From: Anaerostipes caccae L1-92
Lineage (GTDB): Bacteria > Bacillota > Clostridia > Lachnospirales > Lachnospiraceae
Direction of reading: 5' to 3'
Assembly (NCBI RefSeq): GCF_014467075.1
Contig: NZ_AP023027.1
Location: 1,491,501-1,555,500, forward strand
DNA length: 64,000 bases
The position numbers were made by a program, and so were the translations under genes. Below the pieces are notes generated by a model. The model ran no database searches, was not told the DNA's origin, and saw only the letters and a list, made by a program, of their open reading frames with translations. Shown one piece after another: positions 8,481 through 17,025 of the stretch (position 1 is the stretch's first letter; the number at the start of each line of letters is the position of its first letter).

Positions 8481-9965
8481 ATGGGAAAACCAACCGGATT
8501 TATAGATTACGAGAGAAAAGACGCAAGGGCGGAGGAGCCTAAAGAGAGAATCAAACACTATAATGAATTCCATATTCCCCTCCCGACCGAAGAACAGCAG
8601 AGACAGGGAGCCAGATGCATGGACTGCGGCGTACCGTTCTGCCAGTCAGGACTGATGCTCGGCGGTATGGCGTCCGGGTGTCCGTTAAATAACCTGGTGC
8701 CGGAGTGGAACGACCTGATTTATACCGGAAACTGGGAACAGGCATTTGAGAGGCTGAAAAAAACCAATCCGTTTCCGGAGTTTACAGGCAGGGTCTGCCC
8801 TGCCCTGTGTGAGGCGGCCTGTACCTGCGGCCTCAACGGTGAACCGGTCTGCTCCAAGCAGAATGAGCTGAGCATTATTGAATACGGTTATGCCAACGGA
8901 CTTGCGGATGCAAAACCGCCAAAGAGCCGGACCGGGAAAAAGGTCGCTGTTATCGGTTCCGGACCCGCCGGGCTTTCGGCGGCCAACTCGCTGAACAAGA
9001 GAGGACATCAGGTTACAGTCTATGAACGTTCCGACAGGGTCGGCGGACTGATGATGTATGGGATTCCAAACATGAAGCTGGAAAAGCAGATCGTGGACCG
9101 GAAGATAAAAATCATGGAAGAAGAAGGCATTTTATTTAAGACGAATGCAGATGTGGGAAAAGATATCAAGGCGGAACAGCTGAAAAAAGAATATGACAGC
9201 ATTATCCTGGCATGCGGTTCCTCCCATCCGAGAGACATCGAAGTTCCGGGAAGGGATGCCAAAAACATTTATTTTGCCGTAGACTTCCTGAAATCCACCA
9301 CGAAAGCCCTGCTGGACAGCGGACTGAAAGACAATACTTATATCAGTGCCAAGGGAAAGAATGTCATGGTCATCGGAGGAGGCGACACGGGAAATGACTG
9401 CGTGGGTACTTCTGTCCGCCACGGAGCCAAGAGTGTCATCCAGCTGGAAATGATGCCGAAGCTCCCGGATGAGCGCGCAGAGAATAATCCGTGGCCGGAG
9501 TGGCCGAGAGTCTGCAAGACAGACTACGGCCAGGAGGAAGCCATCGCCGTATTTGGTCATGATCCGAGAACCTATCAGACGACCGTAAAAGAATTTAAGA
9601 AAAACAAAAAGGGTGAGGTATCGAAAGCCGTTATCATAAAGCTTGAGAGCAAAAAGGATGAGAAAACCGGCCGGATGACAATGGCAGAGGTGCCGGGGAC
9701 AGAGAAAGAAATTCCAGTGGATCTTGTGCTGATCGCTGCCGGATTCCTCGGAAGTGAATCCTATGTGACCGATGCATTTGGTGTGAAGGTAAATGAACGC
9801 ACCAATGTAGCCACAGAGCCGGATTCTTTCCGCACCAACGTTAAAAACGTGTTTACCGCGGGAGATATGCACCGGGGCCAGTCATTGGTCGTGTGGGCAA
9901 TCCGCGAAGGACGGGAAGCAGCGAGAGAAGTGGACCTTCAGATGATGGGATACACAAACCTGTAA
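8481..9965 (+). CDS. gltD: Glutamate synthase, small subunit
   Basis: The 494-residue FAD- and pyridine-nucleotide-binding subunit that passes electrons from NAD(P)H to GltB. The N-terminal cysteine region for two [4Fe-4S] clusters is visible: Cys46, 49, 54 and 67, then Cys106, 110, 114 and 116. GSGPAGL (159-165) starts the FAD Rossmann fold and GGGDTGNDCVG (about 298-308) the nucleotide fold. The C-terminal TAGDMHRGQSLVVWAI block is typical of the FAD site. The start follows AGGAGGACAGACCA, 12 bases after gltB, so the two form one operon ended by the terminator at 9979. Confidence 0.97.
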   Translation: MGKPTGFIDYERKDARAEEPKERIKHYNEFHIPLPTEEQQRQGARCMDCGVPFCQSGLMLGGMASGCPLNNLVPEWNDLIYTGNWEQAFERLKKTNPFPEFTGRVCPALCEAACTCGLNGEPVCSKQNELSIIEYGYANGLADAKPPKSRTGKKVAVIGSGPAGLSAANSLNKRGHQVTVYERSDRVGGLMMYGIPNMKLEKQIVDRKIKIMEEEGILFKTNADVGKDIKAEQLKKEYDSIILACGSSHPRDIEVPGRDAKNIYFAVDFLKSTTKALLDSGLKDNTYISAKGKNVMVIGGGDTGNDCVGTSVRHGAKSVIQLEMMPKLPDERAENNPWPEWPRVCKTDYGQEEAIAVFGHDPRTYQTTVKEFKKNKKGEVSKAVIIKLESKKDEKTGRMTMAEVPGTEKEIPVDLVLIAAGFLGSESYVTDAFGVKVNERTNVATEPDSFRTNVKNVFTAGDMHRGQSLVVWAIREGREAAREVDLQMMGYTNL

Positions 9966-9978
9966 TATGTTTTCATTT

Positions 9979-10018
9979 CCGGAGACGAAGCCAGTTTGGT
10001 TTTGTCTCTGGTTTTTTT
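9979..10018 (+). terminator. Terminator of gltBD
   Basis: CCGGAGAC (9979-9986) pairs with GTCTCTGG (10004-10011, one G-T pair) and is followed by seven T residues. Confidence 0.85.
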
Positions 10019-10073
10019 CGCATTTTTTCCGTATAATAAAAAGAAAACTTAATGGGAAGGACGGATCAGCGAG

Positions 10074-10625
10074 TTGAAAGAATATAAGGAACTGTTTTTA
10101 ACCTTTTTTAAGATGGGTGCATTCACATTCGGCGGAGGCTATGCCATGCTCCCGATGATCGAACGGGAGGTTGTCCGGAACAAAGGCTGGGCGACGAGTG
10201 AAGAAGTCATGGATTATTTTGCGGTAGGGCAGTGTACGCCCGGAGTCATCGCTGTCAATACCTCCACGTTTATTGGATACAAACTGAAGGGAATCAGAGG
10301 AGGCATCACGGCTACTTTAGGATTTACGGCGCCCTCGCTGATCATTATCATGATCATAGCGGCTTTTATGACCAATTTCAGTGAACTGAAAGCGGTGCAG
10401 AGTGCGTTCTGGGGCATCCGGGTCTGTGTCTGCGTTCTGATGATCAACAGTATCAGGAAAATGGTAAAAGGCGGAGTCGTGGACTGGCTCACCGGCATGA
10501 TATTTGCGGCCACATTTTTCGGCATGGTCTTTGTCATGAACAATCCTGTGATCTATGTGATCATCGGCGCTGTTTTAGGTCTTTTGCTCTGCGGGAAAGT
10601 GCGGAAAGGAGGAGACAGAAAATGA
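10074..10625 (+). CDS. Chromate transporter family protein, half 1
   Basis: A 183-residue membrane protein of the CHR (ChrA) family, half-size type. It carries the conserved start KMGAFTFGGGYAMLPMIEREV and the VGQCTPGVIAVNTSTFIGY motif. Hydrophobic spans are seen around residues 75-95, 105-120 and 135-175. The start is a TTG; GGAAGG lies upstream but with a long spacing, and no in-frame ATG gives a better start. A TATAAT at 10032-10037 is a likely -10 box. It overlaps the second half by ATGA, so the two halves are probably made together and assemble as a heterodimer. Chromate export is the family name; the physiological anion is not known. Confidence 0.88.
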   Translation: MKEYKELFLTFFKMGAFTFGGGYAMLPMIEREVVRNKGWATSEEVMDYFAVGQCTPGVIAVNTSTFIGYKLKGIRGGITATLGFTAPSLIIIMIIAAFMTNFSELKAVQSAFWGIRVCVCVLMINSIRKMVKGGVVDWLTGMIFAATFFGMVFVMNNPVIYVIIGAVLGLLLCGKVRKGGDRK

Positions 10626-11200
10626 TCCTTTTGAAGCTGTTTATTGAATTTTTTAAGACCGGACTGTTTGCGCTTGGGGGCGGGCTTGCCACGCTGCCGT
10701 TTCTATACAGCATGGCGGACCGTTTTCACTGGTTTACCCACGCAGATATTGTAAATATGCTGGCAATTTCCGAATCCACGCCGGGAGCCATCGGCGTCAA
10801 CATGTCGACTTATTCGGGATTTCATATCGCAGGTATCCCCGGAAGCCTGATCGCCACATTCGGCCTTGTGCTGCCGTCGGTGGTCATTATTATCCTCGTT
10901 GCCAGAGTATTGGAAAGTTTTAAAAACAACCGTCATGTGGAGGCGGGATTTTACGGCATCCGTCCGGTGGTGGCCGGATTAATCTGTGCGGCGACTCTGT
11001 CTGTGTTTCAGGTGGCGTTTTTAAAAGACGGGGAACTTCATCTTCAAAAAATAGTTTCTTCCATTGACTTTAAATCTGTGATTCTTTTTGTTATATTATA
11101 TATAATAAATAAAGTAGCAGAGAAACGGGGAAAATCCATACATCCGATTTTTCTGATCGTGCTGTCGGGATGTATCGGGATTGCTGTGCTGGGAGTTTGA
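10622..11200 (+). CDS. Chromate transporter family protein, half 2
   Basis: A 192-residue partner of the preceding half. It repeats the family signature (FKTGLFALGGGLATLPFLY, then AISESTPGAIGVNMSTYSGF). The start ATG overlaps the previous stop in ATGA, and GGAGG sits inside the upstream gene. Four to six hydrophobic spans are visible, the last at about 170-190. Together the two genes equal one full-length ChrA. Splitting into two half-size genes is common in Firmicutes. Confidence 0.88.
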   Translation: MILLKLFIEFFKTGLFALGGGLATLPFLYSMADRFHWFTHADIVNMLAISESTPGAIGVNMSTYSGFHIAGIPGSLIATFGLVLPSVVIIILVARVLESFKNNRHVEAGFYGIRPVVAGLICAATLSVFQVAFLKDGELHLQKIVSSIDFKSVILFVILYIINKVAEKRGKSIHPIFLIVLSGCIGIAVLGV

Positions 11201-11202
11201 TT

Positions 11203-11793
11203 ATGCATATTTTAGGACACTTTAAGACAATTACAAAACATAAAATCCTTGTGGCCAAAGGCTGTTTTAAGGTGGGACTTTACTGCCAGGGTATCATGCA
11301 CGATATGTCAAAGTATTCTCCGACGGAATTTATTCCGGGGGCGAAATACTACCAGGGAAATCAAAGCCCTAACAACATTGAACGAAGGAAATACGGGATA
11401 TCCAGGGCATGGCTGCACCATAAAGGAAGGAACAGGCATCATTTTGAGTATTGGATCGATTACAGCCTGAATCCTGATGCCAAGGGTCTGGTAGGGATGA
11501 AAATTCCGAAAAAATATATGGCGGAGATGTTAGTGGACAGAATCAGCGCCGGGAAAATCTACAAAAAAAATGATTTTACAAAAGAGAGCCCTCTGGAGTA
11601 TTTTAATAACGGAATCGGGGCATCCATCATGCATGAGGCTTCCAAAGATTATCTGATGATGCTTTTGACAATGTATGCTGAAAAGGGAGAAAAGGAGACA
11701 TTTCGCTATTTGAAAAGAGACTTAAAAGAGGATATCAGCGGTTATGACCGCATTTCTCCTTTTGAGAAAACAGGTCCTGTGGCGATTGGCTAG
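11203..11793 (+). CDS. DUF5662 family protein
   Basis: A 196-residue soluble protein resembling DUF5662, a family of unknown function. The sequence shows a histidine- and aspartate-rich core (MHDMSKYSPTEF, then AWLHHKGRNRHHFEYW), which looks like a metal site similar in style to HD hydrolases; that is inference. The start at 11203 was chosen because GGGAG lies 7 bases upstream; the ATG at 11170 would overlap the chromate transporter by 31 bases and add 11 unlike residues. It follows the transporter by 2 bases, so it may be the third gene of that transcript. Confidence 0.75.
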   Translation: MHILGHFKTITKHKILVAKGCFKVGLYCQGIMHDMSKYSPTEFIPGAKYYQGNQSPNNIERRKYGISRAWLHHKGRNRHHFEYWIDYSLNPDAKGLVGMKIPKKYMAEMLVDRISAGKIYKKNDFTKESPLEYFNNGIGASIMHEASKDYLMMLLTMYAEKGEKETFRYLKRDLKEDISGYDRISPFEKTGPVAIG

Positions 11794-11812
11794 AATTTCA
11801 TGTATGTACTTC

Positions 11813-11841
11813 TTGAAACTCTCACATACTTCATGTATAAT
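11813..11841 (+). promoter_or_regulatory. 6S RNA promoter
   Basis: TTGAAA (11813-11818) and TATAAT (11836-11841) are 17 bases apart, with TG directly before the -10. This is one of the strongest promoters in the window, and transcription should begin near 11848. Confidence 0.85.
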
Positions 11842-11847
11842 AACTTG

Positions 11848-12040
11848 TAAAGAAACGGAATAAACGGCCTGGGGTGTTCGATAACGCCTGCTATTTTGAA
11901 CCTACAACTATTTGAACGGGATTCCGAATATCCGGCTGGATACCAAGCCACAATACGGTGGAAGGTAGAAGGCAGGATGAGGAAACCCACCTAGCTGTGG
12001 CTAGGAGTCAAAATTGCGGGGAACGGCATCTTGGGCATAA
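11848..12040 (+). ncRNA. ssrS: 6S RNA
   Basis: A structured RNA of about 190 bases that mimics an open promoter and binds sigma-A RNA polymerase holoenzyme. The two ends pair: GCCTGGGGTG (11867-11876) with CATCTTGGGC (12027-12036), ten pairs including G-U. The 5' block GGGGTGTTCGATAACG and the 3' block GAACGGCATCTTGGG correspond to the conserved GAUGUUCG and GGCAUCUC ends of E. coli 6S RNA. It has its own promoter and a terminator, and no long open frame. The exact ends are estimates. Assignment is from recalled sequence pattern, not a covariance search. Confidence 0.87.
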
Positions 12041-12054
12041 CAAAAGATAAGTTG

Positions 12055-12087
12055 AAGAGACTGTTGGCTGAGCCGGCAGTCTCTTTT
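12055..12087 (+). terminator. Terminator after 6S RNA
   Basis: AAGAGACTG (12055-12063) pairs with CAGTCTCTT (12077-12085), extended by an inner GGC/GCC pair, and ends in TTTT. Confidence 0.8.
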
Positions 12088-12127
12088 GGTCTGCCTATAT
12101 ATTACAAAATGATTCCATTTTTTGCAC

Positions 12128-12156
12128 TTGCTTTTCTAAAATAATTATTTTATAGT
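12128..12156 (+). promoter_or_regulatory. Promoter of membrane-anchored sigma factor
   Basis: TTGCTT (12128-12133) and TATAGT (12151-12156) are 17 bases apart. The spacer holds the perfect 14-bp palindrome AAAATAATTATTTT (12138-12151), which could be an operator. Confidence 0.5.
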
Positions 12157-12183
12157 AACAATAAATCAAAGAGGAGTCGAAAA

Positions 12184-13305
12184 ATGGAGAGAGAAAACAC
12201 TTATGAGAAACTGTGTCCTTACGTAGAGAGGGCAAAAAAAGGGGATGAACAGGCTTTTGGGTACCTGTATCACAGTACATATGATATGACCAGAAATTTT
12301 GTATCCAATTTCTGCAAGGATCAAAACGAGGTGGAAGATATTATCCAGGAAGTATATTTGGAGGTCTATCATTCTCTCCCGATTTTAAAAAATAATATGG
12401 CTTTTTACGCATGGCTTAGGAGGATTACCTATCACTGCTGCCTCAAGTCTGTCAGAAAACAGAGACCGGACATCATCGGAGATGAAAAGATTGAGTTTGT
12501 CAAAAGCTTGATAGAAGACAGCATGCAGCCTCAGGATGTGGTTCTACAGAATGAGAAGGCGCAGATTCTGAATGAATGTATTCGGAAGCTTCCTGAAAAA
12601 CAGAGAGCAGCCATGATTTTAAGCGTGATTCAGCAGCTGAAAATGAAAGAAGCCGCTGAGATTCTTGACTGTAATGTCAATGCAGTGAAAAATCTTTTGT
12701 ACCACGGAAGAAAGAATTTAAAAAAACAGATTGAAGCCCTGCCAAAGGAAGACAGAGAGGCGTTAGGACTCCGCAGTTTCGGCTTTTTCTCTTTGTATCC
12801 GGTGCTCCGAGGTTCGCTGTCAGAGATGGGAAAAGCAGAATCTGCAAAACATGCGCTTATGGCAAAGAAGGTCATTGCCGGAGTAATGACAGCCTGCGGA
12901 GCCGGAGCCGCGGGAATTCTGCTGCTGAACAGGGATACACTGCCTTCCCACAGTTTTCAGTCTGTTCAGACCCCGAATATCATGCTGGAGACAAGCAGCT
13001 TAAAGGGTATCCGTATTCCGAAGCCTGAACCGGAGCCGGTCCGTAAAAGTCCAGGACCGTCGGTATCTCTGAAACATGTAGGGGAAGACAGAGAGTCCGG
13101 GCATATCGTGATCCGTGCGGGCGGCAGTATTGATTATCAAAAGACTTATCTGCTTGGGGAAGACGGGAAACGGGTATCAGCGCAGAGCTATGATCCCCAG
13201 AAAAAGATTTTATATTTTCCCTCACAAAAAAATACGTTTATATTGCATCTGGTCAGCAGAGACGGCAGTCAGAGGCTGTTTAGGTACCGGAAAGTTCCAA
13301 AATAA
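12184..13305 (+). CDS. Sigma-70 family (ECF-type) factor with C-terminal membrane anchor and outer domain
   Basis: 373 residues. Region 2 (about 24-90) includes the helix DQNEVEDIIQEVYLEVY, and region 4 (about 135-182) includes the helix-turn-helix MKEAAEILDCNVNAVKNLLYHGRK. After a short linker, a single hydrophobic span (about 229-248) is followed by some 120 residues, rich in proline at first (PKPEPEPVRKSPGPS) and then a small beta-rich domain. The N-terminus should be cytoplasmic and the C-terminus outside. No separate anti-sigma gene is adjacent, so control may be built into the outer domain. The start follows AGAGGAG. A terminator lies right at the stop, and a large surface protein begins 125 bases later. 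Confidence 0.85.
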   Translation: MERENTYEKLCPYVERAKKGDEQAFGYLYHSTYDMTRNFVSNFCKDQNEVEDIIQEVYLEVYHSLPILKNNMAFYAWLRRITYHCCLKSVRKQRPDIIGDEKIEFVKSLIEDSMQPQDVVLQNEKAQILNECIRKLPEKQRAAMILSVIQQLKMKEAAEILDCNVNAVKNLLYHGRKNLKKQIEALPKEDREALGLRSFGFFSLYPVLRGSLSEMGKAESAKHALMAKKVIAGVMTACGAGAAGILLLNRDTLPSHSFQSVQTPNIMLETSSLKGIRIPKPEPEPVRKSPGPSVSLKHVGEDRESGHIVIRAGGSIDYQKTYLLGEDGKRVSAQSYDPQKKILYFPSQKNTFILHLVSRDGSQRLFRYRKVPK

Positions 13306-13332
13306 GAAACAAAAAATGTTTCTTATTTTTTT
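13299..13332 (+). terminator. Terminator overlapping end of sigma factor gene
   Basis: AAAATAAGAAACA (13299-13311) and TGTTTCTTATTTT (13317-13329) form a perfect 13-bp stem around five A residues, with T residues to 13332. The stop codon lies inside the left arm. Confidence 0.85.
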
Positions 13333-13430
13333 GTAAAGATTTCTAACCATCCTGTTTTTCGCCGGACCATCTAAGGTCGATATTGGGAAAATGCCTGTCA
13401 TTGACTAAAAAATTAGGAGGGAGCAGAACC

Positions 13431-16400
13431 ATGCAGAAAAAGAGAAAGGTTTGGAATACGGTTTTGATTTGTTTGCTGACGGCTGTCCTGGCAGCAGGAT
13501 CAGGAGCCTTGTCTGCAAAAGAAAATACAGAGGAAGCGGAGCAAGAACAGCAGGACCAGTCTGCATCAGATGAGGAGCAGAAAACTGAAATGAGCAGTAC
13601 GGCAGAAATAGAGCAGGAGGAAGAAACTAAACTTCCAAAGAAAAAAAAGAAAACTTTAAAATCCCTTGCGAAAGATTCAAGGACACTGCTGGATGTGAGT
13701 AAAAAAAGTGTCCGGATCAAAGCGACCGGAGCGGCAGGCGGAGGGCTGGCCCAGGAAGAGAGCCGTTTAAATACGAAGGGTTATCGAATCACGGGAACGA
13801 CAGCAGTCAATAAAATTATCGTAGATCCAGGAGTTACTACAGATATCATCTTTGATCATCTGAGTATTACAAATAAAACCCGAAGTGAAAACTGTGTGAC
13901 TGTATCCCGCGCCAATGTGACGATTACCTTGATTGGAGAAAATAAACTTTCCTGTGAGAAAAGAGATTATGGGGCTTTAGTAAAAGACGGAATGGATAAT
14001 ACGGCTTTAATTCTTCAGTGCGAACACAGCAAAGAACAAGGGCATAAATGCAGGAAGGAAACATGCGGGAGTCTGGAAGTCGGAGGTACTACGGTCCATG
14101 TAACCGCTATTGGAAGCACAGTTGTAAATCGAGAAAAGGCCGATTTAACCGGCTTTAGTAATTTATATATAAAAGGAGGAATTATTGCAGCACAGGCAGG
14201 AGAACATAATTGTGCTATTGGAAGTGCGTGTGCCAGTTGGTGTGTCGGAAAAGGGTATACAAAAAATATCCGGATTTCTGGAGGAATCGTGACAGCAAGC
14301 GGAGGTGTCAGCTGTGCAGGGATCGGGAGCGGATCCTGGACTCCGACAGATGGTATATATATTACAGGAGGGAATATTTATGCCAGTGGAGGAACCAATG
14401 CAGCGGGAATAGGATCCGGTGGACATACCGGAGCTGAAGATGGCACATATGGTGCAAATGTTAATGTGTCTAATGTTGTTATCAGCGGAGGAGATACTGT
14501 TGTTACAGCGTTGGGTGATAAGAGCACCAATATGCCGGGCATAGGCTGCGGAACGCCTCCGGACAATAAACCACAAGGAACTATAACAAATGTCATAGCC
14601 AGTCCGGATACCGGTTTTCAAGGGTATATACAGGATGGTACCTCAGAAACAGATTATAATTTTACAAAACATACGCCTTTTCCTTCAGCTTCTCCAATTT
14701 CTGTAGAAAAGTTTTATACGAAAATATATTTCGGTCCATTCAGAGATGAAAATACCATTGCGAATGACACAAAAGAACAGATTGGAGCTAATAATATTAT
14801 CAGTAAAACTGGCGGAGCTGGCTTTAGTGAAAGCCAGCTGAAGGAGCTTGCCAAGGTCAATGGAAAGCGTGAGAACGGAACAAGCTTCATGGAAGGAGAA
14901 CTGACTTTTACAGATGCCAGACAAATACAGAATATTAATCAGGCAAAAACTTCTGGGAAAATTGGAAATTTTCCATTGACGTTTAGAACACCAAATGGAA
15001 CAAAGGTTACGGTGACCATCTTTCTAAGAGGTAATGGAACAGATTCCGCAGAATTTGAACCCAATAATCCAATTCCAACCATTGGAGCTAATGACTTTGA
15101 AACCAATACAGGAGGGGATCCTTTTACAGAAGAACAGCTGAAAAAATTAGGGGAAGTAAAAGGAAAAGATAAAGAGGGGAATACGATTTCACTCGACGAT
15201 TTTACAGTAGATTTGGATCAGTTTCAAAAAATTAATGAAGCAAAAACCTCTGGAAAGACAGGCATATTTGATCTGTCTTATACATCCAAAGATGGAAAAC
15301 AAGTGACAGTCAAAGTTTCTCTGGTCGGATATGATGAAATTACGGAAGATACAGACACTGGAGAAACGATCAAAGGAATGAATATCATTTCCAAAACCGG
15401 AGGAAAAGGATTTACGGAGAAACAGCTTAGAGAGTTGTCCAGAGTAAAGGCATTTGATGAAAATGGACAAGAAGTGCCGGCAGTAGATATTCTTTTTTCA
15501 GATCAGGATCAGCTGACAGCTATAAATAAAGCAAAAACCACCGGGGAAATCGGAAATTTTCCATTAACGTTTCAAACACTAAGTGGTACAGAAGTAACGG
15601 TGACCGTATTTTTAAGAGACCATGGAACAGATACATCTGAGATGGGTTCAGAAAATTCAATATCAACTATTGGAGCCAATGATTTTGAGAAAGATACAGG
15701 CGGAGATCCTTTTACCAAAGAACAGCTAAAAAAATATGGGGAAGTGAAAGGAAAAGACACAGAAGGAAATACGATATTACCGGATGATTTTACAGTAGAT
15801 CTGGAGCAATTCCGGAAAATTAATCAAGCGAAGACTTCTGGAAAGTCCGGCGTATTTGATCTGACCTATTTCGCTAACGATGGGAGTGCAGTGACGGTCA
15901 AGGTATCTTTAGTTAAATATGATGAGACTTCGGAGGCTCCGGATCAAACCGAGAGTATGAAAGGAATGGATATCATCAGTAAAACAGGAGGAGAAGGATT
16001 TACTGGAAGTCAGCTGAAAGAGTTGTCCAGAGTCAAGGCATTTGACGAAAGCGGGAAAGAGTTGACAGCAGAAGAAATCGTTTTCTCAGACCCGGATCAG
16101 CTAACATCATTAAATAAAGCAAAAACAGCCGGGGAAACCGGAAACTTTTCATTGACTTTTCAAACTGCAAAGGGAACAGAAATTACCATTACAGTTCATC
16201 TAAGAGATCATGGGACAGATGGAGCTAAGAACCCGGAACCCGGAAAATTTGATGCCTCCATCGCTGCCAACAATGCGGTTCATAAAACTGGAGGTACTGC
16301 TTTTACCAAGGAAGATCTGATTAAACTTTGTGAAGCAAAAGGAAAAGATGAAACAAGGAGTGATGCAGAACTTAATATTAAAAATGAAGAGATGAACAAA

Positions 16401-16973
16401 CTAAATGCTGCAAAACAAAAAGGAAGAACCGGAACATTCGATTTGACATTTTTTATTTCGGGAGGGAAAGAAGTAAGCGTTGTGGTTACCTTAACAGGTG
16501 AACATAAGGTGAGTTTTAACCCAAACGGAGGAGATTTTACCCCGAAAACTCAGACTGTTCCGGGCGGTAAATGTGCAGTAGAACCGAAAGAGCCGAAACG
16601 AAAAAGTTATATATTTGAAGGCTGGTACTATAAGGATGAGAATGGAAAAGAACAAAAATGGGATTTTGAGACGCCGGTTCACGCTGATCTCTCTTTAAAA
16701 GCGGCCTGGAAGAAGGATGCTGGAGAAGTAAATGGTACTGCACAGAAGGAGAACAATAAAACCAAGAAAAAAGAAACAGGAAATTATTCGTGGGAAGGAG
16801 AGGAAATACTGGAAAGTAATAAAAATGGAGAAGTGATCACAGGAAGCGGAAGCAGTAAAGAATCCACTGCTAAAACCGGTGACACTGCAGATTTCTCCAT
16901 GGCCTTTGTGATGCTGGCGGCAGGCGGAGGAATACTGACTTTATTGTTACATAAAAATAGAAAGAACAAATAA
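13431..16973 (+). CDS. Large repeat-containing cell-surface protein, sortase-type anchor
   Basis: 1180 residues, exported and probably wall-anchored. In order: signal peptide (1-28, VLICLLTAVLAAGSGALSA); an acidic glutamine/glutamate-rich linker; a glycine-rich region (about 90-430) with recurring GIGSG and ISGG turns, probably a right-handed beta-helix that binds carbohydrate; six tandem repeats of 98-100 residues (451-1023); one InlB/Listeria-Bacteroides-type repeat (about 1026-1098, ending in EGWYY and AAW blocks); a charged linker; and the tail STAKTGD (K1148-D1151), a hydrophobic span and KNRKNK. The tail looks like a sorting signal but lacks the usual LPxT. The start at 13431 follows AGGAGG; an ATG at 13383 would bury the signal peptide. 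Role inferred: adhesion or matrix binding. Confidence 0.88.
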   Translation: MQKKRKVWNTVLICLLTAVLAAGSGALSAKENTEEAEQEQQDQSASDEEQKTEMSSTAEIEQEEETKLPKKKKKTLKSLAKDSRTLLDVSKKSVRIKATGAAGGGLAQEESRLNTKGYRITGTTAVNKIIVDPGVTTDIIFDHLSITNKTRSENCVTVSRANVTITLIGENKLSCEKRDYGALVKDGMDNTALILQCEHSKEQGHKCRKETCGSLEVGGTTVHVTAIGSTVVNREKADLTGFSNLYIKGGIIAAQAGEHNCAIGSACASWCVGKGYTKNIRISGGIVTASGGVSCAGIGSGSWTPTDGIYITGGNIYASGGTNAAGIGSGGHTGAEDGTYGANVNVSNVVISGGDTVVTALGDKSTNMPGIGCGTPPDNKPQGTITNVIASPDTGFQGYIQDGTSETDYNFTKHTPFPSASPISVEKFYTKIYFGPFRDENTIANDTKEQIGANNIISKTGGAGFSESQLKELAKVNGKRENGTSFMEGELTFTDARQIQNINQAKTSGKIGNFPLTFRTPNGTKVTVTIFLRGNGTDSAEFEPNNPIPTIGANDFETNTGGDPFTEEQLKKLGEVKGKDKEGNTISLDDFTVDLDQFQKINEAKTSGKTGIFDLSYTSKDGKQVTVKVSLVGYDEITEDTDTGETIKGMNIISKTGGKGFTEKQLRELSRVKAFDENGQEVPAVDILFSDQDQLTAINKAKTTGEIGNFPLTFQTLSGTEVTVTVFLRDHGTDTSEMGSENSISTIGANDFEKDTGGDPFTKEQLKKYGEVKGKDTEGNTILPDDFTVDLEQFRKINQAKTSGKSGVFDLTYFANDGSAVTVKVSLVKYDETSEAPDQTESMKGMDIISKTGGEGFTGSQLKELSRVKAFDESGKELTAEEIVFSDPDQLTSLNKAKTAGETGNFSLTFQTAKGTEITITVHLRDHGTDGAKNPEPGKFDASIAANNAVHKTGGTAFTKEDLIKLCEAKGKDETRSDAELNIKNEEMNKLNAAKQKGRTGTFDLTFFISGGKEVSVVVTLTGEHKVSFNPNGGDFTPKTQTVPGGKCAVEPKEPKRKSYIFEGWYYKDENGKEQKWDFETPVHADLSLKAAWKKDAGEVNGTAQKENNKTKKKETGNYSWEGEEILESNKNGEVITGSGSSKESTAKTGDTADFSMAFVMLAAGGGILTLLLHKNRKNK
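14781..16500 (+). repeat. Six in-frame tandem repeats of about 294-300 bases
   Basis: Units begin at 14781, 15081, 15375, 15669, 15963 and 16260. Each encodes a pattern (I)G-N---TGG--FT--QL--L--VKG ... INKAKTSGK-G-F-LTF ... VTV---L. Units 1, 3 and 5 resemble one another (IISKTGG type) and units 2 and 4 another type (DFE-TGGDPFT type); unit 6 is divergent. The array therefore grew by two-unit duplications. Confidence 0.9.
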
Positions 16974-16976
16974 CAA

Positions 16977-17025
16977 AACAAGGACTTTTGCACTCTTATT
17001 TTAACAATGTGCAAAAGTCCTTGTT
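16977..17025. terminator. Bidirectional terminator between convergent genes
   Basis: AACAAGGACTTTTGCAC (16977-16993) and its exact reverse complement (17009-17025) form a 17-bp perfect stem around a 15-base loop. It serves the surface protein on + and the LytTR gene on -. Confidence 0.85.

Noticed and set aside
14781..16500. Regular repeats considered as a CRISPR-like or satellite array
   Set aside because: The period is about 294 bases, in frame, and encodes a diverged protein repeat; no short identical repeats with spacers exist in the window.
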